Counted from the stretch's first letter, positions 47,781 through 61,800 are shown. The stretch: 64,000 bases of DNA from Clavelina lepadiformis (GCF_947623445.1 NC_135247.1:1862501-1926500); one strand, 5' to 3'. Notes: generated from the sequence alone by a model not told the origin. Numbers and translations: made by a program.

Positions 47781-48437
47781 GACGATACTGTACCGTACCA
47801 TATCACCTCAGCAGCCATCGCCGTCTGGTCATCGAATCTTTTCGTTCATCACCGAAAAGTCATCAATTTATTAGCAATAAACGCATCGTTTATTCGAAAT
47901 AAGTTACCAAATTGTTAAAAAATTCATGATTTAACCGAATAATGTCTGAGTTTTTACGAAATTAAGCTTTTCGCTTTTTTAGTTCACAAAGCAGTGATGG
48001 AAACAAGTATTAATGGTCGTTACTGCTGACAGTAAAAGCACAAGCTTAAGTCAAATCGAGTTATTTTAATTACATTTTCAAGTCAAGCAAAGTCGAGTTA
48101 GTAACCTTTGAAAGCTCGTGGAAGAGAATTAAAAATAAAAGTTAACCCTAGAGTGCCACCTTATATTCTGTTTTTATATTTTGGTAAACCTAATCGCCCC
48201 AATTCGACCACGCGTCGAGTATGTGATGCTGAATTTTTTCCATTTAAAAAAATTATCTTTCTTAAAACTCTTAGACTTGAATATTTCAATAGAAATTTAC
48301 AAAAAATACTTGTGTTTTACAACAAATTCAAACTTTTATTACACTAATTACCTCTTTGTTTTTTATTTAAGTCTTTTGGGTGCTTTGGACTGTTTACCTT
48401 TAAACCTAGCCAAATTTTAGCTAGAGCGACTTCGCCA

Positions 48438-48453
48438 TTTTCTCTCCTCTCTT
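48438..48453 (+). promoter_or_regulatory. Polypyrimidine (TOP-like) initiator of the eL41 gene
   Basis: The run TTTTCTCTCCTCTCTT lies 86-101 bases before the eL41 ATG. Ribosomal protein genes normally begin transcription within such a pyrimidine tract, giving 5' TOP mRNAs under growth-linked translational control. The tract is seen; its use as the start site is inferred. Confidence 0.6.
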
Positions 48454-48538
48454 GTTTGCGACGTGTGGAAGTCGGAGGTAGAAATTTTTATCCTTGGACA
48501 TCGTCGCTTTTGCGTGTCGTTGTAGCAAATCTTACACG

Positions 48539-50760
48539 ATGCGCGCTAAGGTATGTAAATGTTATTTTATTGTAGTATGCTTATTTATGAATTTAATTTC
48601 AGTAAGTTGAGGTCCTAGCTATTTGCAAGGTCTTAAAAAGTTTATTTCAATGCCACATTTTCAAATCAACTATTTTAAAAGAAAACTATGCGCTTTCAGT
48701 GTAAGAGATAAAGTTTACTAGCCTGCTACAACTAAATTTGAGATGTTGGTTTGGATGACATTCCAGTAATATATAATCTTCACGTGCGTATGTAATAATG
48801 TCGGCTTAGGAAGGTACATGCATTTAAAAAAGCATATGCAAAACTTCTGCTGTTTTAGCGAATAGTAAACAGGCAATGTAACAATGTTAAGCAACTTTAT
48901 TGAAGTGTTCCCTGTCGTTGTAGACATGTTACAATTGTTGTTTCACTTATTGCCAGATTGGGAAGTTTGTTGTTTTTGCTTTTTTCGTGTAAGCAAGCCT
49001 AATGCAACGACAAAGTAAACATGTTTCACGTGAATTTACAAACTTAGCAGTCAGAATTTAAGCTACAGTATTATTGCTTTGTTGGTTTAAAATTGACTTT
49101 TCATTGTGCGCAACCTCATGCAAATTATAGTTGAAAGGGTTGTACACTGGTCTGGTCTAACCAGAACGGTTTTATCCTGATAGAGATTGCAAAAAAGTAT
49201 GGTGCCATTAAGATGCCCACTTAAATTATTAAGTTTAACTTGGCTTTTCTAATTCAAGAATAGACAGATGGTTAGAAATAAATGTTTTCGTGATTGTTAA
49301 TACACTAGCGCCAATAACCCATTACAAGCAACCAGATCTCTGCCCATCTGTCATTGCTGTTGACAAAACTTGCTTAAGTTTGTTGATAACAATAGCAATA
49401 GGTAGCAGGCTGGCATCCTGTAGAAAGCATGGAAACTGCATGAGCTAGCCTAAATCAAAGTGGAGAATGTGCCTTACAACAATTTCCTGGCTTGACTCCT
49501 AAAAATAATTACAGGAACTAAACAACCAAATTGACGGCCGGTTCTTCTGATTATCACTGTATTGCCTTTGGCACTGGGATGGTGTCCTTAGGAAGTATTC
49601 TAGATACCAAACTATAACTAAAAAATAGCAGAATGTAACCATTTTGTTTGGTGTATAGAATGGTCCGTCCTTGAGTAGTGTCGATTGTTGCATTATCTTG
49701 ACATAATAGTACATATTTTTTCAACGGTGTCATACAGTTAACCCTATTTTTCACGCTGTAATATCATGTTACAAAGCTTCAGTTATTAGACTTCATTTTA
49801 AGTTTGAATGGTAGGTCCAAAATTTTTTCTTGGCTATTTTTGCAACATTGCTACCACATATATACCATGTTTAATTCTTTATAAAGTACCAAAGTTTAAC
49901 CCCAAGGTGGTTTAAGTTACTTGCCTAGGCATGAGGTGCTGAATACCACAGAATGAAATGTTGGTCCAGAAGCATCAAAGTAAAAAATTGGTTAAAATAT
50001 TTCAATTTAAACACCAGTGTTTTGTGCAGCTCTTAGTTCCAAATGCCGTGTGGTACATGGTAGTCCGCATTGATAGTTCTTGTACATCATTTTCCCTGTC
50101 TTTGAGCAGAATGGACTGATCAAAATGCTCGCTGTCAAGCTTCTAGCAAACTAACTTTAAGGTTAAATCGCTGCGCCAGGTCTGTCCTTGTCAAAAATTG
50201 AACTTCAGAGCACTACGTTTAGCTTTGACTCTTCCCTTGATTTTGGCCATCAAGCATCCTACGTTGAATAGGGCCATATCTTCCAGCCCTTCGTGTGGGG
50301 TCATGATAGAGTGCTTCTGCCATGTGCTACGCAAATGCGTTATGCCAAAAATGACTTAAAATAATAACAGCGCTATATTAAATAGTTTTCTACTTGTGAC
50401 AATTTCAAAAAAGTATTATTGGTAAAAGCATTAACACAAACAATTTTTTGGCTGTTCAGGAGTTCATGCTCACCAGTAAAAATTTTTAACGAAAATAACA
50501 TCTTGCTGCTTGGTTAATTCTGGTAGCCAGAAGTTGCCTGACAAGTACTTGGTGCTTACACTAGTTAACAATTTAATGTAAATGCCGGAAAAAAATGGGC
50601 CCACTTGCAACTTGCCGTCCATTGATCTGACATTGCTGCTATGAACGTTAATTATCTGCTGTTAAAAATATTGAACTTATAAATGTTTTTTCAGTGGAAG
50701 AAGAAGCGGATGCGAAGATTGAAGCGTAAGCGCAGAAAGATGAGAGCAAGATCCAAATAG
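48539..50760 (+). CDS. RPL41: Ribosomal protein eL41 (RPL41), two exons, 25 aa
   Basis: Exon 1 (48539-48550) encodes only MRAK; exon 2 (50695-50760) encodes the remaining 21 residues and the stop. The spliced 25-residue protein begins MRAKWKKKRMRRLKRKRRK and ends ARSK, differing from human eL41 at only a couple of positions. eL41 is the smallest ribosomal protein, a single basic helix bridging the two ribosomal subunits. The 2144-bp intron has a good GTATGT donor and a TTTTTTCAG acceptor. Such introns often house snoRNAs, but none could be identified by eye. The gene is too short for routine gene finders and easily missed. Confidence 0.97.
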
Positions 50761-51148
50761 ATCTCCTTCCTCATCACTTTCTTCATAAAACTCTGCCTCT
50801 TTTGGGTAGCTAACATTTGCTGATGGTCTTCACTTGGGACCTTTCGACTCTGATAGTCTTTTGCGGAACTGGAAACGAGTGTTAAATACACAAAACCGTC
50901 GGAATATTTGTCTTTCATTCAGGCGTTGCTGTTGAGGAGTCTTGCATTGTTTCTTGTAACACATTGACTATTTCAGCTGTTGTAGATAGCTCATTTTTCA
51001 AACTGGTGTGGACAAGTGAGCCATATTCCACGGTTGGATTTTGGCTTAAACATATTAATAATTTACCAAGTCTCACCATGTAGATTTGCTTAAGTTTGAG
51101 AAACATTTAAGCTTAAAAAATTTGGATCGTCCCGTTTCCGGTGCAAAC
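50761..51148. other. Intergenic downstream of eL41
   Basis: Contains the eL41 3' UTR and minus-strand open frames (51106-50915 and 50918-50691) that could not be tied to any family or consistent exon chain. It ends in the left target duplication (51141-51148, GTGCAAAC) of the hAT element. Confidence 0.45.
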
Positions 51149-52038
51149 TAGGGTTAGTTCGGATATCAATAATTTTTACTATCCGGATAACGGATATATC
51201 CGTATATTTGGAATTTATCTAACCGGTTAACCGGTTAGATAACTGCTAAGTGAAACAATCGATTTCACGAGGTTTGCATGAAAAATGGATTGTAAAATCA
51301 TTACACAGTTTTATTGCAGATCTACGCACACGCGCAGTACGAGCGAATACGAGAAAAATCACGCAAATTTAATGTTCACTGCTTCTGCAACGCCCTCCTT
51401 ATAAAGCACAATGCATCATTCAATCATTCATTATGCTTTCTTTGTGACGTGATACTAAATTTCACTCGTGCATTTTACGAGTACCGTAGTTGAAAGTATA
51501 AGACAGGGGTGGACAAACTGCGGCTCTCCGGCATGTTTTTTGTGGCTCTTCTAGTCGAATCGTAAAATTTCAAAGAAATTGTATAGGCTACCAAGACTAC
51601 CGTTTATGAACGTTTCTCTCTTTTTCTTTTCCTTATTTAGGCCAGCATTCATGACAAGTTGTTAATTATTCAAATTTAATGATATTTTTCGATTGAGGAA
51701 TGCAGATATGGAAAAATTAAACGATATAACTATTTATGACGTCATAAGTTCTTATGACTTGGCTCGTCAGTAAAAATTTAACAACCAAAGCGGCTCTCGG
51801 GTTCAAAAAGGTTGCCCACCCCTGGTATAAGACAATAGAAGTGTGAAAAAAGGTTTAATTGCGCTCAGCGGGAGTCAGCCTCTACGTAACAAAGAATGTT
51901 CAAACTTATTAAAAAGTGTAAAACGCATTAGCAACGATACTCTTTTAACCGGTTAACCGGCAGATTTATATCCGGATATCAGATAGAAAAAAACCCTGCG
52001 GTTAACCGGTTAACCGCTATCCGGATAATCCAACCCTA
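51149..52038. mobile_element. hAT-type element with CCGGTTAACCGG palindromes, host of a nested hAT
   Basis: Ends TAGGGTTAGTTCGGAT and the inverse TCCAACCCTA are flanked by the perfect 8-bp duplication GTGCAAAC (51141-51148 and 52039-52046). Both subterminal regions are packed with ATCCGGAT and AACCGGTTAACCGG palindromes. There is no transposase frame. A second hAT element (51504-51824) sits inside it, so without the insert and its extra 8-bp copy the outer element is about 560 bp. Confidence 0.88.
51504..51824. mobile_element. hAT-type MITE nested inside another hAT element
   Basis: Ends CAGGGGTGGACAAACTGCGG and the inverse of CAGGGGTGGGCAACC, each followed inward by a CGGCTCTC-type motif, with the perfect 8-bp duplication GTATAAGA (51496-51503 and 51825-51832). 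It is 321 bp with no coding capacity. Being inside the outer element, it is the younger insertion. Confidence 0.93.
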
Positions 52039-52046
52039 GTGCAAAC

Positions 52047-52831
52047 TTACAGGGTTTATCAGTGACTTCATAACTCGAAAACATCGCCGTTCTAACACAA
52101 TTTTAAAATAGGTAACAGGAGCCATTAATAATAAATGCCAAAATGTAGTTATGTTTTAGTACTGCACATAGAATGGTCCGTAAGCAGCAGCTCGCCGTGT
52201 ACTGGCTTTAAGGCTGCTGCTCTGCTGACAACGAAACTGAAAGTTGGTAATTGAAGTCACCTTAACTGGTTCAGAAGTAAGCGCACTAAAGCACGATGCT
52301 TGGTAACTACAGTAAAGCTGTCTGAGTCTGAAATTTTAACCTGCGGACCACATGCAGATGCTCCACAGGTTAAAATTCGTTCAAATATTATGTTTTTAAA
52401 CGTCTGCGGAAAGAATTCATTGCCGCAGTGTACAAAGCCCAGATATTGAACAATTATCTTCGTTGTAACAACACAAAGTTGATTTTAATGGTCGAAATAA
52501 AAATACGCGAATAAAGTAGAACCACAGTGAAACAAAAAAATATAAACGAAGACTATCTTAAATTGTACCGACCCCGCACGCACCATAGAACACATATAAA
52601 AGTTGCTCCGCACATTACTTGATATTGATCAGATGGGTATTTCTGCAAAAACGTGTTTTTGATCGAGCGCAAGTGGAAAAATAAATACATCCGCTAGGTA
52701 ACGCAAGAGATCGGTTCCTAGCGTTGAAAGGATATAAAAAAGGAATAGAAAACATAATCATCATCATTAGAAATTCCGTTTTTATATTTTTAAAAACAAA
52801 CAGAAAAATTGCAAACTGAGCGTATAATCTG
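52047..52831. other. Intergenic between nested hAT elements and PDE1-like gene
   Basis: AT-rich sequence with the 3' UTR of the PDE1-like gene. A consensus donor-like GTAAGT (52045-52050, minus strand) abuts the hAT target duplication after a short ATG frame (52084), but no convincing gene follows. Confidence 0.45.
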
Positions 52832-55800
52832 CTATGAAGGTCCAGACTTTTTCGGGCTATCAAGCGTTCTTTTAGTCGTCGTGTTAGACTTAGGTAAATT
52901 CTCATTTCCTTTGTTAGTTCCGTTTTGGGGGGGAGGATCGTAGATAGCGGCCGGTAGCGGTTCAGGCACAATGGCGGCTGCTTCCGTAAATGCGTCGTCG
53001 CCGAGAAACATATTCGCAATTTCTGCAAAACACGTCGAAAAGAAACGTTACTACAAGAAAGGACTGTGCTGCAAAAATACCTTCTAAGAAAAGAAACTGG
53101 GGCCAGATAGCGACAAGATTTTCTACCGATTTCGTTTTTCTTGGTCCATTGTTTAAGGTTGTGGTCCATGCAGAGGAAGCAGGTGTCCTTGTTTTCATTT
53201 AGAATGCCCATCACTTGCTCTGCGTTCTCAAACGTCGAGCTGTGAACATAGAAATATTATTACCGCGCGGAAAATGAAAGCAGAGTCTGCGAAGGCGTAA
53301 CGCAAATTCTCATACAATGATTGAAATTACAACAACTTGCGAAGGTTGCTGTACCTAACCGACGTTACGTCACAAAATCTTCGCTTTAATACGTCATTGG
53401 CGGTGGACCCAGACGAGTTTTGCGTTTCTTCTTTGTTCTGCTGGTTCATGCTGACTATGACGTCTCGCATTTCTCGACCGTTGACTTTGGTGAAAAGATC
53501 GAACAAGACATTAAACGTGGGTTTGATGACGTAATCAATAAAACCTTTGAAAACAAGTGCCCAGTCAAAACCGGTTTAATACCGTCATCAAGAATTATGC
53601 AGAAAAAAACGAAAAAGGGGATTAAAATGAAAATTAAGAGCTGGCTACAACAGCAGCGCTTATACAAGGACTTATTATGAATTCTGATCAGGTACGAACT
53701 TATTTGTGACTGCGCCACCATGGTGGAGTTTCGATCGCACAGTGGTGACAACTGGAGTTGTAATTCTCTCTCCTTGTCACCTTGCTCAAAAAACTCAACG
53801 ACCAACCGCTCTGTCCACCTGGAAATATATTTCATCTTAAATATCGTGGTTGTTCCTCTTTGCCATGTTAGTCTGTGGCTGAAGTTTTTTAGTTTTGCTT
53901 TGATAGTTACGAATAAACGCACGTACTACTGGTCGACAAGCATGACTGAAAAACATGTCGCGACATAACCGAGGGGAAATGCCACAGACTGAAAGATTTA
54001 TAAATATAATGCGTCCATTAATCTTTGGCCGCGAGATGGCGGTGTTAAGCACGAATTAAAGGCTCACTTGTAATGAAGAGGCCAGGGTTTAGTGGGGTGG
54101 TTGATGTCTGAGGTATGGATCATCAGACACATCGCTTTCGATTTCTCTAAACTAAGAAATGCAAAAAGAATTAATCTGACAAACAAAATAAGCGATACTG
54201 GCTGTTTAAGAATTACCGGCGGCAACCGTTTCTATTCTTACTCAAACGTTATTGGACATGGCACCGACGACAACTGATTTTACCACCTGTGCTCGTGAAC
54301 TTACTTCTCTGGTTTCTTTAGCGCTTGGTTCATTCTCTTGATCTGTCCAAAGTGTTGGTTCATGTCGGTCGCAAGCACCATCTCAACCATCAAGGCACGA
54401 CATTCCCTGTGAAAATAAGAATGAGATGAATAGAAAATAACAACATACGAACAACGACAAAATATTTAAAAAATTAAAGTTTCAAACATAATGAAAAACT
54501 ACGAACGACGCAAATCGCAGAACACAATGACATTTCTGAAAAATCATCTCTCCCCAAACGGAAATCGCGAAACAAGCACAATGAGATCACCTTCAAATTA
54601 TGACCTAACCTAATGATTAATAATCGAATTGCCTATGACGACATAAGACAACTTGTCAACATGTGACATAACCTTTTACACATTATGTCAATCACGCAGC
54701 CAGACGCAATGGGATTGTAATAAGCGACAAGAACCTAGTATAAGCCCAGCAATGAAAAAATCGCCTTTCGGAGCTCAACATACGTTCTGGCGAGCGATAT
54801 TGGAAGGTTTTATTCAATAAGTCTTTCTTATGCCTGGACTATCCGTGTCACAGATTACATGACCCTAGATCGTATAAACGGATTTTCAAGTTCAAATGAA
54901 AGACGACCAGTTTTCCATCACAGGGTTGAATTTGGTTACGACGTGGACGTTGAAGAAGATCATTCCAACACACTGTACAATATTACTTTCAACTTATCAG
55001 GATTTGCAAATGACGAATTTTATTAAAGCAAAACTACTTCCTTATTAAAGTGGAATCAGAACAATAAAACCCCCTCCCTAGACCTAGAATGTTAACATTG
55101 GTGTGTTATAAACTTATTACTCGCCACAGAATGAACACAGAAATAACAAATTGCTTGAAATTGTTTCCTATAATCCAATTCGGTTTCATCGTTTTAAAAT
55201 ATCCGAGTGAAGCACTTTTTCTCAAATGGCTGAAGAATAAAAAGATCGAAGAGCCGTGACCTTTCCAAAAAATTTGAACTCGAACTCCATGGGACAGGAC
55301 TCATGTGCAAATTAACAGAAATAAGATTATAATTAAAACAAGTAAAATGCGCAGTATGTATGTTGCGTGTAAGATTGTAGTGGAGATGTCTCTATTTGAC
55401 AACGACTTACTTGTAGAGATTAATTGCAGGACAACGACAGAATAATTATAAGTTTATTGCATCTACATCGTCCCGTCGTTAGTGCCTCCAAGAAAAATAT
55501 AGTTTCAATAAATAACGACATATACGTTATCTTTAAAACAGTTAATGATCAGCGTGCGATTGCGTTATGGCTTGCCACAAACCATTACAACACCGGCATG
55601 CGCTTGCTTATCTGGAACATTAAATTTTAGGAGGGCTTCGGATGAAAGATCCATTTTATGACGTTAGTGCCGTCATTTTCTCAAGTGTACGTGATATAAA
55701 ACCCGTGTTCAGGTTCTGACGTACACAAGGTCAGCATTTTATGTTAGACAGCAAACGGGAGAAAGAATAAACATAACAACGACGCCGAAGTAGAAACGTG

Positions 55801-58800
55801 CCAGCCCGAATGCTCGGCATGGCGGGTCATAATCAAGAATCGCGCCGAGATACGATCTGGTGATTGGATGATTTTTCTTCGAAGTTTCCAGTCATGTAAA
55901 CACGGTATTATAACGTCATAAGAGGATAGCATTTTTAAATGCCCTTAAAATCGTAACTATTCATAGCAAACAAATGATCGATGATAGTCGATTTGGCCGC
56001 CGTTTGTCGGGGAAATTAATCTTGGAAATAAATAAGCGCAGTGTCTCTCACAGCAATTGTAACCAATCGGGATTTTTATGCGTCCATGATGCCGAAAACA
56101 ATTTAGTTTGATGACAAATAATAAACGAATTGTTAAAATAATAATTACCGCGTCATTAATCCAATCGAAAAGGTTCAGGTTGAATTGAATTGGAGTTATT
56201 ACGTTTATGTCTGGGTATAAGCGCCATCATGCCGCCTAATTTACACAATAACGCGAATACTTGAAAATAAAATGGAGTTTTAAAGCGACCGAAATAAATC
56301 GGAAACTCGATATTACTCACTGGTAATCTTCGCTGGAAAAATTCCGCAAGATGTCGCAGCCCTCACCTTCGTTGAGCATCCTGAATGCGGTTGAGATGTG
56401 ATGGTTCTCAAGAACAGATTTGTCGTTGTATAACTGCGCCAGTGGAGACCTAAGATAACAACGTGGTTTGTATGTGTGATTGTCCATACACTGTGCTCTG
56501 ATGCTTTTGAATGCTATTGTTAGTATGTTTGAGGAGTTATTTACACCGTGATAATATATCAATAATAATCTTGCGCAATATTCACAACGTGTATTGCAAA
56601 CCGTTTAAAAACCGGTCTTGAAAGAAAACTGGTTTTTCACGAATGAAAACTTTGAAACCTGTAAATTTATCAATTTAAAAGATAGTTTCAATGCAAACTA
56701 CGCCTTGGCAAGCAGCCGAGTCTAGTTTCAACAACGCCCAGATATTTGACAAATGAACAAATGCAGCAATATTAGCAAGGTCGAATGACCGGCTTTTATT
56801 GGCTGGAGGTTGTAGGATTGATCTTATTGTAAGTGACAGTACTGGTTCGTTAGGAATGTTAAAAGGGTCTGTGTTTCGTCATTGTTTTGTTACAATTGAC
56901 GTCATTAAGATTTGTGGCTTTGCGCACAATTGAGATCTGCGAAGTTATTTTCACAACTGAACTCCAAAATGAAAGCAAGAAATATGTCAACTCACCTCGT
57001 GTTTATGTGGAAGTTATTTGTGGTGCCGGTATGCTCCACATCGTGGATAATTGCGGCCATAATCATTGAAAAAATTTCAAGATCCGAGAACCAATTCTAC
57101 AAAGAAGACAGGTTTCGTGAAAAGGGATTTTGGTCGGCAGAAAAAACAAGTTTTTGAACCGAAAAAATTCGTTTAAAAAAAACAGTGGAACGTTTTGTGA
57201 GTTATGTGCACGTGACATTACTGAAAACAGCTAAAAACAGGGTTCCAACAGATTTTTTTCTTTTTGACATAAAAAGTACACAAATTCACGATGCAATTCC
57301 TTAAGGCAGCACACAAACTTGAAAATTTATCTTGCAATTTTGCTGAAAGCCCATAAATTTAATCGTGTGAAGACGACCGAGCGTACCCTGGTGCCACGAG
57401 ACCGTATATAGCATTCGACGAGTCACGATATCTTACTTTGCTTAAGCGGTCAGCGAGATATTACACCTCGTGTAATGTAAACAAACAGGTGCTTCTAATC
57501 CTGCATAACAATTAACAAAGATCAAGAAATCTTGCCTCGTAGCTCAGCAAACATGAAAGGACCGCGATCGCGACATTCCCTGTAATTGTGCACTGATGAA
57601 GAAGCACTGATCCGTTAATCCAAAAGATAGAAACGAAAAACGCGTAACCACGTGTATTACTGACACTCAGTGACCGCACTTGGAGATTAAACAGTTAAAC
57701 ACTGTTGCGACCGTCTACAACCCAGTCCATGAACTTGATTGTATAATTGGTTGAGTTGCGGTTCCGAACCGTTGACATTATGACGTCTTTGCACGACACA
57801 ATTAGATGGATGTGGTTTGTGAGAAAAGCAGTTTGGTAAATTCGAAAGTAGGAGACTGGATAGCGATGAGAAATAATATTAATCAAAACTGCAAATTAAC
57901 GAAATTTAAGTGAGCCTGTGATACAAGGAATGGAAAAAGGATAACTGACGAAAGTTATCTTTCATCCACATATTTCCACGAACACAACGACGCAAGAAAA
58001 CACTGATGGCAACCGCACTATATCCCCAGCGCTGTCTTGTCAATTCCCGTTTTGAGTTGATCGCTGGTTATGAAAATAAAAGTTTCCATTTTGGTGACGC
58101 CTGAAGGGTCCAATATCCAACAATAGAAAAACGCGTCCCAAGGCGTTGGTTTTAGACGTGACGGTTGTTTTTTCAAAGCTTGGATTATTATTTATACAGA
58201 AACGTTGTCACAACATAAATTTCAGCGCTTTTCCGGTAACGAGTCAACATTGCTTAGTCGTTTTACAATTTACGGGCGTTTCAGAAAACTCGAACGTCTA
58301 TGAAAGCGCCAAAGAAGGACGAAAATGTTCTCGAGGGGAACCGCTTCTAAATTTATCACAAACCGCGCGAAATAATCAATCACCGAAGCGCGGGCCCACG
58401 TTATCAGCGTACATGCGGGTTATAAAGGGAAATCGATAACATTATTTCGGCAATTTTCCAGTTACCGCCGACATTCTCAACGTATATCCGCGGACTGACA
58501 TGCTGTCATACGCGCTTGCAAAATAAAACCGCGCAGAAACTATAAGGCTATGACCAAATCGAATTAACAGGCAACGTGAACAAATGAAATGCAAAATTTT
58601 ACGCAGGTGAACATTTGATTCGGGCAATTTTACAGCGAACTTGCTGCAAATGTCAAACTTGCCGACCTAAGCTTTGGAAATTAAATTCATACGACGCATA
58701 ATTTAATTCCCTTAATGTCACTGGAGCTAATGTGCGCACGAGACGCCGATAAGCAAGGCTGCTTCTTTAACAGCTAAGTTTCAAATTACGAAAGCCGACA

Positions 58801-61800
58801 TGTGATGCATTGAGCAGAGATAGAGCATTTAATGCGGAATGTTCTTTCATTGCACGGTGCAAATGCAATTACAAGCCGACCTTTCAGTTGCGTTAAGAAC
58901 GTGCATTTGTTACCGTCCCTTAACCGGCGAAAAAAATTCAAACAAGGTCGCTCATCCGAATGCGTTTGTCAAAATACGAAGTTTTTGCTCAATCATGTCT
59001 GTCTTATCATTTACATTTTCATGCAACGCCAGGAAACCAGCTTAAGGATAAGAGCAATAGAACCACTTGAAAGCCCAATAACACGAAGAAATCTGTGCAT
59101 AAAACTGTTGCTGTACCACATCTTCAAAAGTTTCAAGATATTTACAATGTCGATAACGCAAATATATTTGAGTAGCTTGTATTTTAAGGTGACTTACTTA
59201 CCACAAATCCAGACTTCATGAGAAGGATATTAAGAGTTTGTGCAACGTCGGCGGCGTGTATTGGGTTATGGTAGCGGTTATTGTGTTTGTTGTAGCCGCG
59301 TTGAAGCTTGTCGCAGTAAGCTAGCAACGTTGATACCGAAATCTGCAAACGTTGTGTACAATTTACCCTTTCTGTGAAAGACATGCGTTACTTTTAAAAA
59401 CGTTGAAAAGTAAAACGTTAAATTGAACCTTAAATTTTTTCATCAATTCAAATTTGACCAGTAATTGATAAAAAACGTATTTCAGAGAGTTTCCGTTGCT
59501 GATCTCTTCAAGCTCGAAAATATCGAACGTCCATTTATCGAGGTTCTGCAAAGAATAGTTTGGTAAATCCTGAGGGACAGTGCCGGTGTTTCCATTGCTT
59601 TTTTCAGGCAGGAATAGAACAACGAAACAGAATAGACAGATACAATAACACTGTACGAGTAGTCCCAGAGAGATTTAATAATTCTAGGACGCGAAACAAT
59701 CAATTCATGAGACAAAAATATTATTTTCAATTTTCAATACTAATATTATAAGATGAAAACCCTTGGGAAATCGATCAATCTTATTATCGGGAAGGATTGT
59801 GCGCAAAGTGCGAGATAATATATAACAACGTTCCCAGGGTATAACACTTCCTATGAGGATTATGTGGTGGAATAGAGCATTGCATTATCTACATCCAGTT
59901 ACTAACGTGGGTTTCAAGACCTTTGTATTCCACACGAAATGGCAAAAGTGGCCACGAACCCAAGGATATCGTAAATCCTTAACAGCAACAAGTTTTGGCT
60001 TCAAGTCTTGTGTATATTCAAAACCATTATACATTTCCCAAAGATCACTCTGTCGGTTTGTGCTGAAAAAAGTCAGCCTAGCAGCACCTAGCGTGCCTTT
60101 GTACCTTTAGGTGCATTTGAACTTGCGGTGGTATGTCGTTGTTGCGATCGCTAGGCGACTTCCGAATCATTCGGTCCACGAACAAGCTAGCCCGGACAAC
60201 ATGCACGACGCTACGAAGTGATCGTCTGTCCTTCCCTTTCTTGCTGTGAGTTCCTGAAAGAAATTGTCGTTTAGAAGGACTTAAGAGTCCAAAACTGTGC
60301 TTGCTTGATAAATTGCCTTTTGCAAAACGATTGCAATGACAATTTTTTAAGACGTTGTTACTTCCGTAAACGGGAACGATTATATCAAAGGCTTGCGGCA
60401 AAAGAATTGACAGAAAACATGCAATGATGTATATTTCAAGCAAAGTCTTTATTGGGATTAAGTGAATCGAAACTACTTTTTTTGGAGGAAATGTTATGTT
60501 TAATTCCCCATACCTCGTGCGCGGGCCGGTTTACACTTGACTTAAATGCTGGGTGTTCTTATAAGATTATACAGTATGTTGTATTTATCTGCTTATATTT
60601 CTCATGTGTACCTATTTTTGAATTGCTGAACGTCTGCACCAACCAACTCTTTATCTCAGGCGGAACCGGCGACAAATTTGTTGGCATTTCGTCATCAGAG
60701 GCGGTGACGTCAGATCTATTGATAGATGGAGGGTGTTTATTTGGTCACAATTATCTTATTTCGATTAAACGGGTACTATTTTTGTAACAGGCATTTACCA
60801 ATCCACAAAGCCAACGAACAAACACAATTATCTTGTATTGGAAAAGGGAGAAACCCGAGCGGCGATTGTATGCTTAACAGATGAAAAAGTTTGAATTGAA
60901 GTTCTGTTCTACCAACCCAGTATTCTTTAGAATATTCATTTCCATAACCGATATCGCGTATTCCAGATTATGTCGTAATGCATCGGTAGGTATTTCGCTT
61001 CCACGCTTCAAATTATTCAACAGTTTTCTCAGCCTGCAAAAAGAAATGGGTAAAAATTACGTGCTGCATATGTCCAAGTTTATGGATTTGAGAGCTCACC
61101 GGTATTAACAACAGCAATCGTAAGCATATAACTTTCCTCGACATACACAACAATGGTTATGAGTCAATATGAAAAGACCTGGTATTTTTTATGATAAGAT
61201 TATTATGAGGGCCAGTGAAACATAAAGCCGATTAGAGAAATCGTGAATGGACTTATAAAATCTCTATATGCTGTAAAAAGGAGTCCAATCAAAACGACAG
61301 AGGAAATTTGCGGAACGATAAATATAATAGGCTTTTCTCTCAAGTTATTTTGCACTTGTTTCGAACACAAAAATAAACGCTAGGTTACCGAAAATGTGCG
61401 CACAAACAAGCATGCTCGATTTGACCGGGCAAAAACAGGGGAAACAGGCGAGCGAATAAACAGACTTAAATCGCACAATGCAGCAAAAGAGCAAAATTGG
61501 CGCGGTGAGTAATCCAGGAATTATGTCGCTACGATGCCCTCTCTACAAACAGTCTCACAACGCTACCGTATAAATTTCGCGACGGGTGGACTTTTAATCA
61601 GCTATAGTTGCTATAAATAAAAAATCGTTTTTCAATTTACGATTCTGTTTGAAAGGCTGCTTTTCAATAATAACAAGCGATTTTTGGACTTGCTTTTTAA
61701 AAACATATTTTTTGTCTTAGTATTTTTGTCTTGGTGGCGTTCTAGCTGAGATTATAATCTAAATTATCATCTATTTTGCGTCGGCCAGGTTCTGTATGTA

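Larger units (their letters stand above)
46056..48437. other. Intergenic between the MULE and eL41
   Basis: A 2.4-kb spacer holding repeat copy B (46205-46445), an unassigned open frame pair near 46840-47370, a tRNA-like repeat (47650-47780) and the eL41 promoter at its right end. No spliced gene could be assembled. Confidence 0.5.

Noticed and set aside
50691-51106. Minus-strand open frames after eL41 (for example ending ETMQDSSTATPE)
   Set aside because: A chain with a first exon at 52084 can be forced only with a 12-nt middle exon; there is no family match and no independent support.
53837-54052. Minus-strand frame containing AISRPK, first taken as the PDE 'HAADISHPAK' metal-binding exon
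   Set aside because: The true exon with HTSDINHPTK was found at 54151-54068 with good splice sites and phase; the other match is chance within the next intron.
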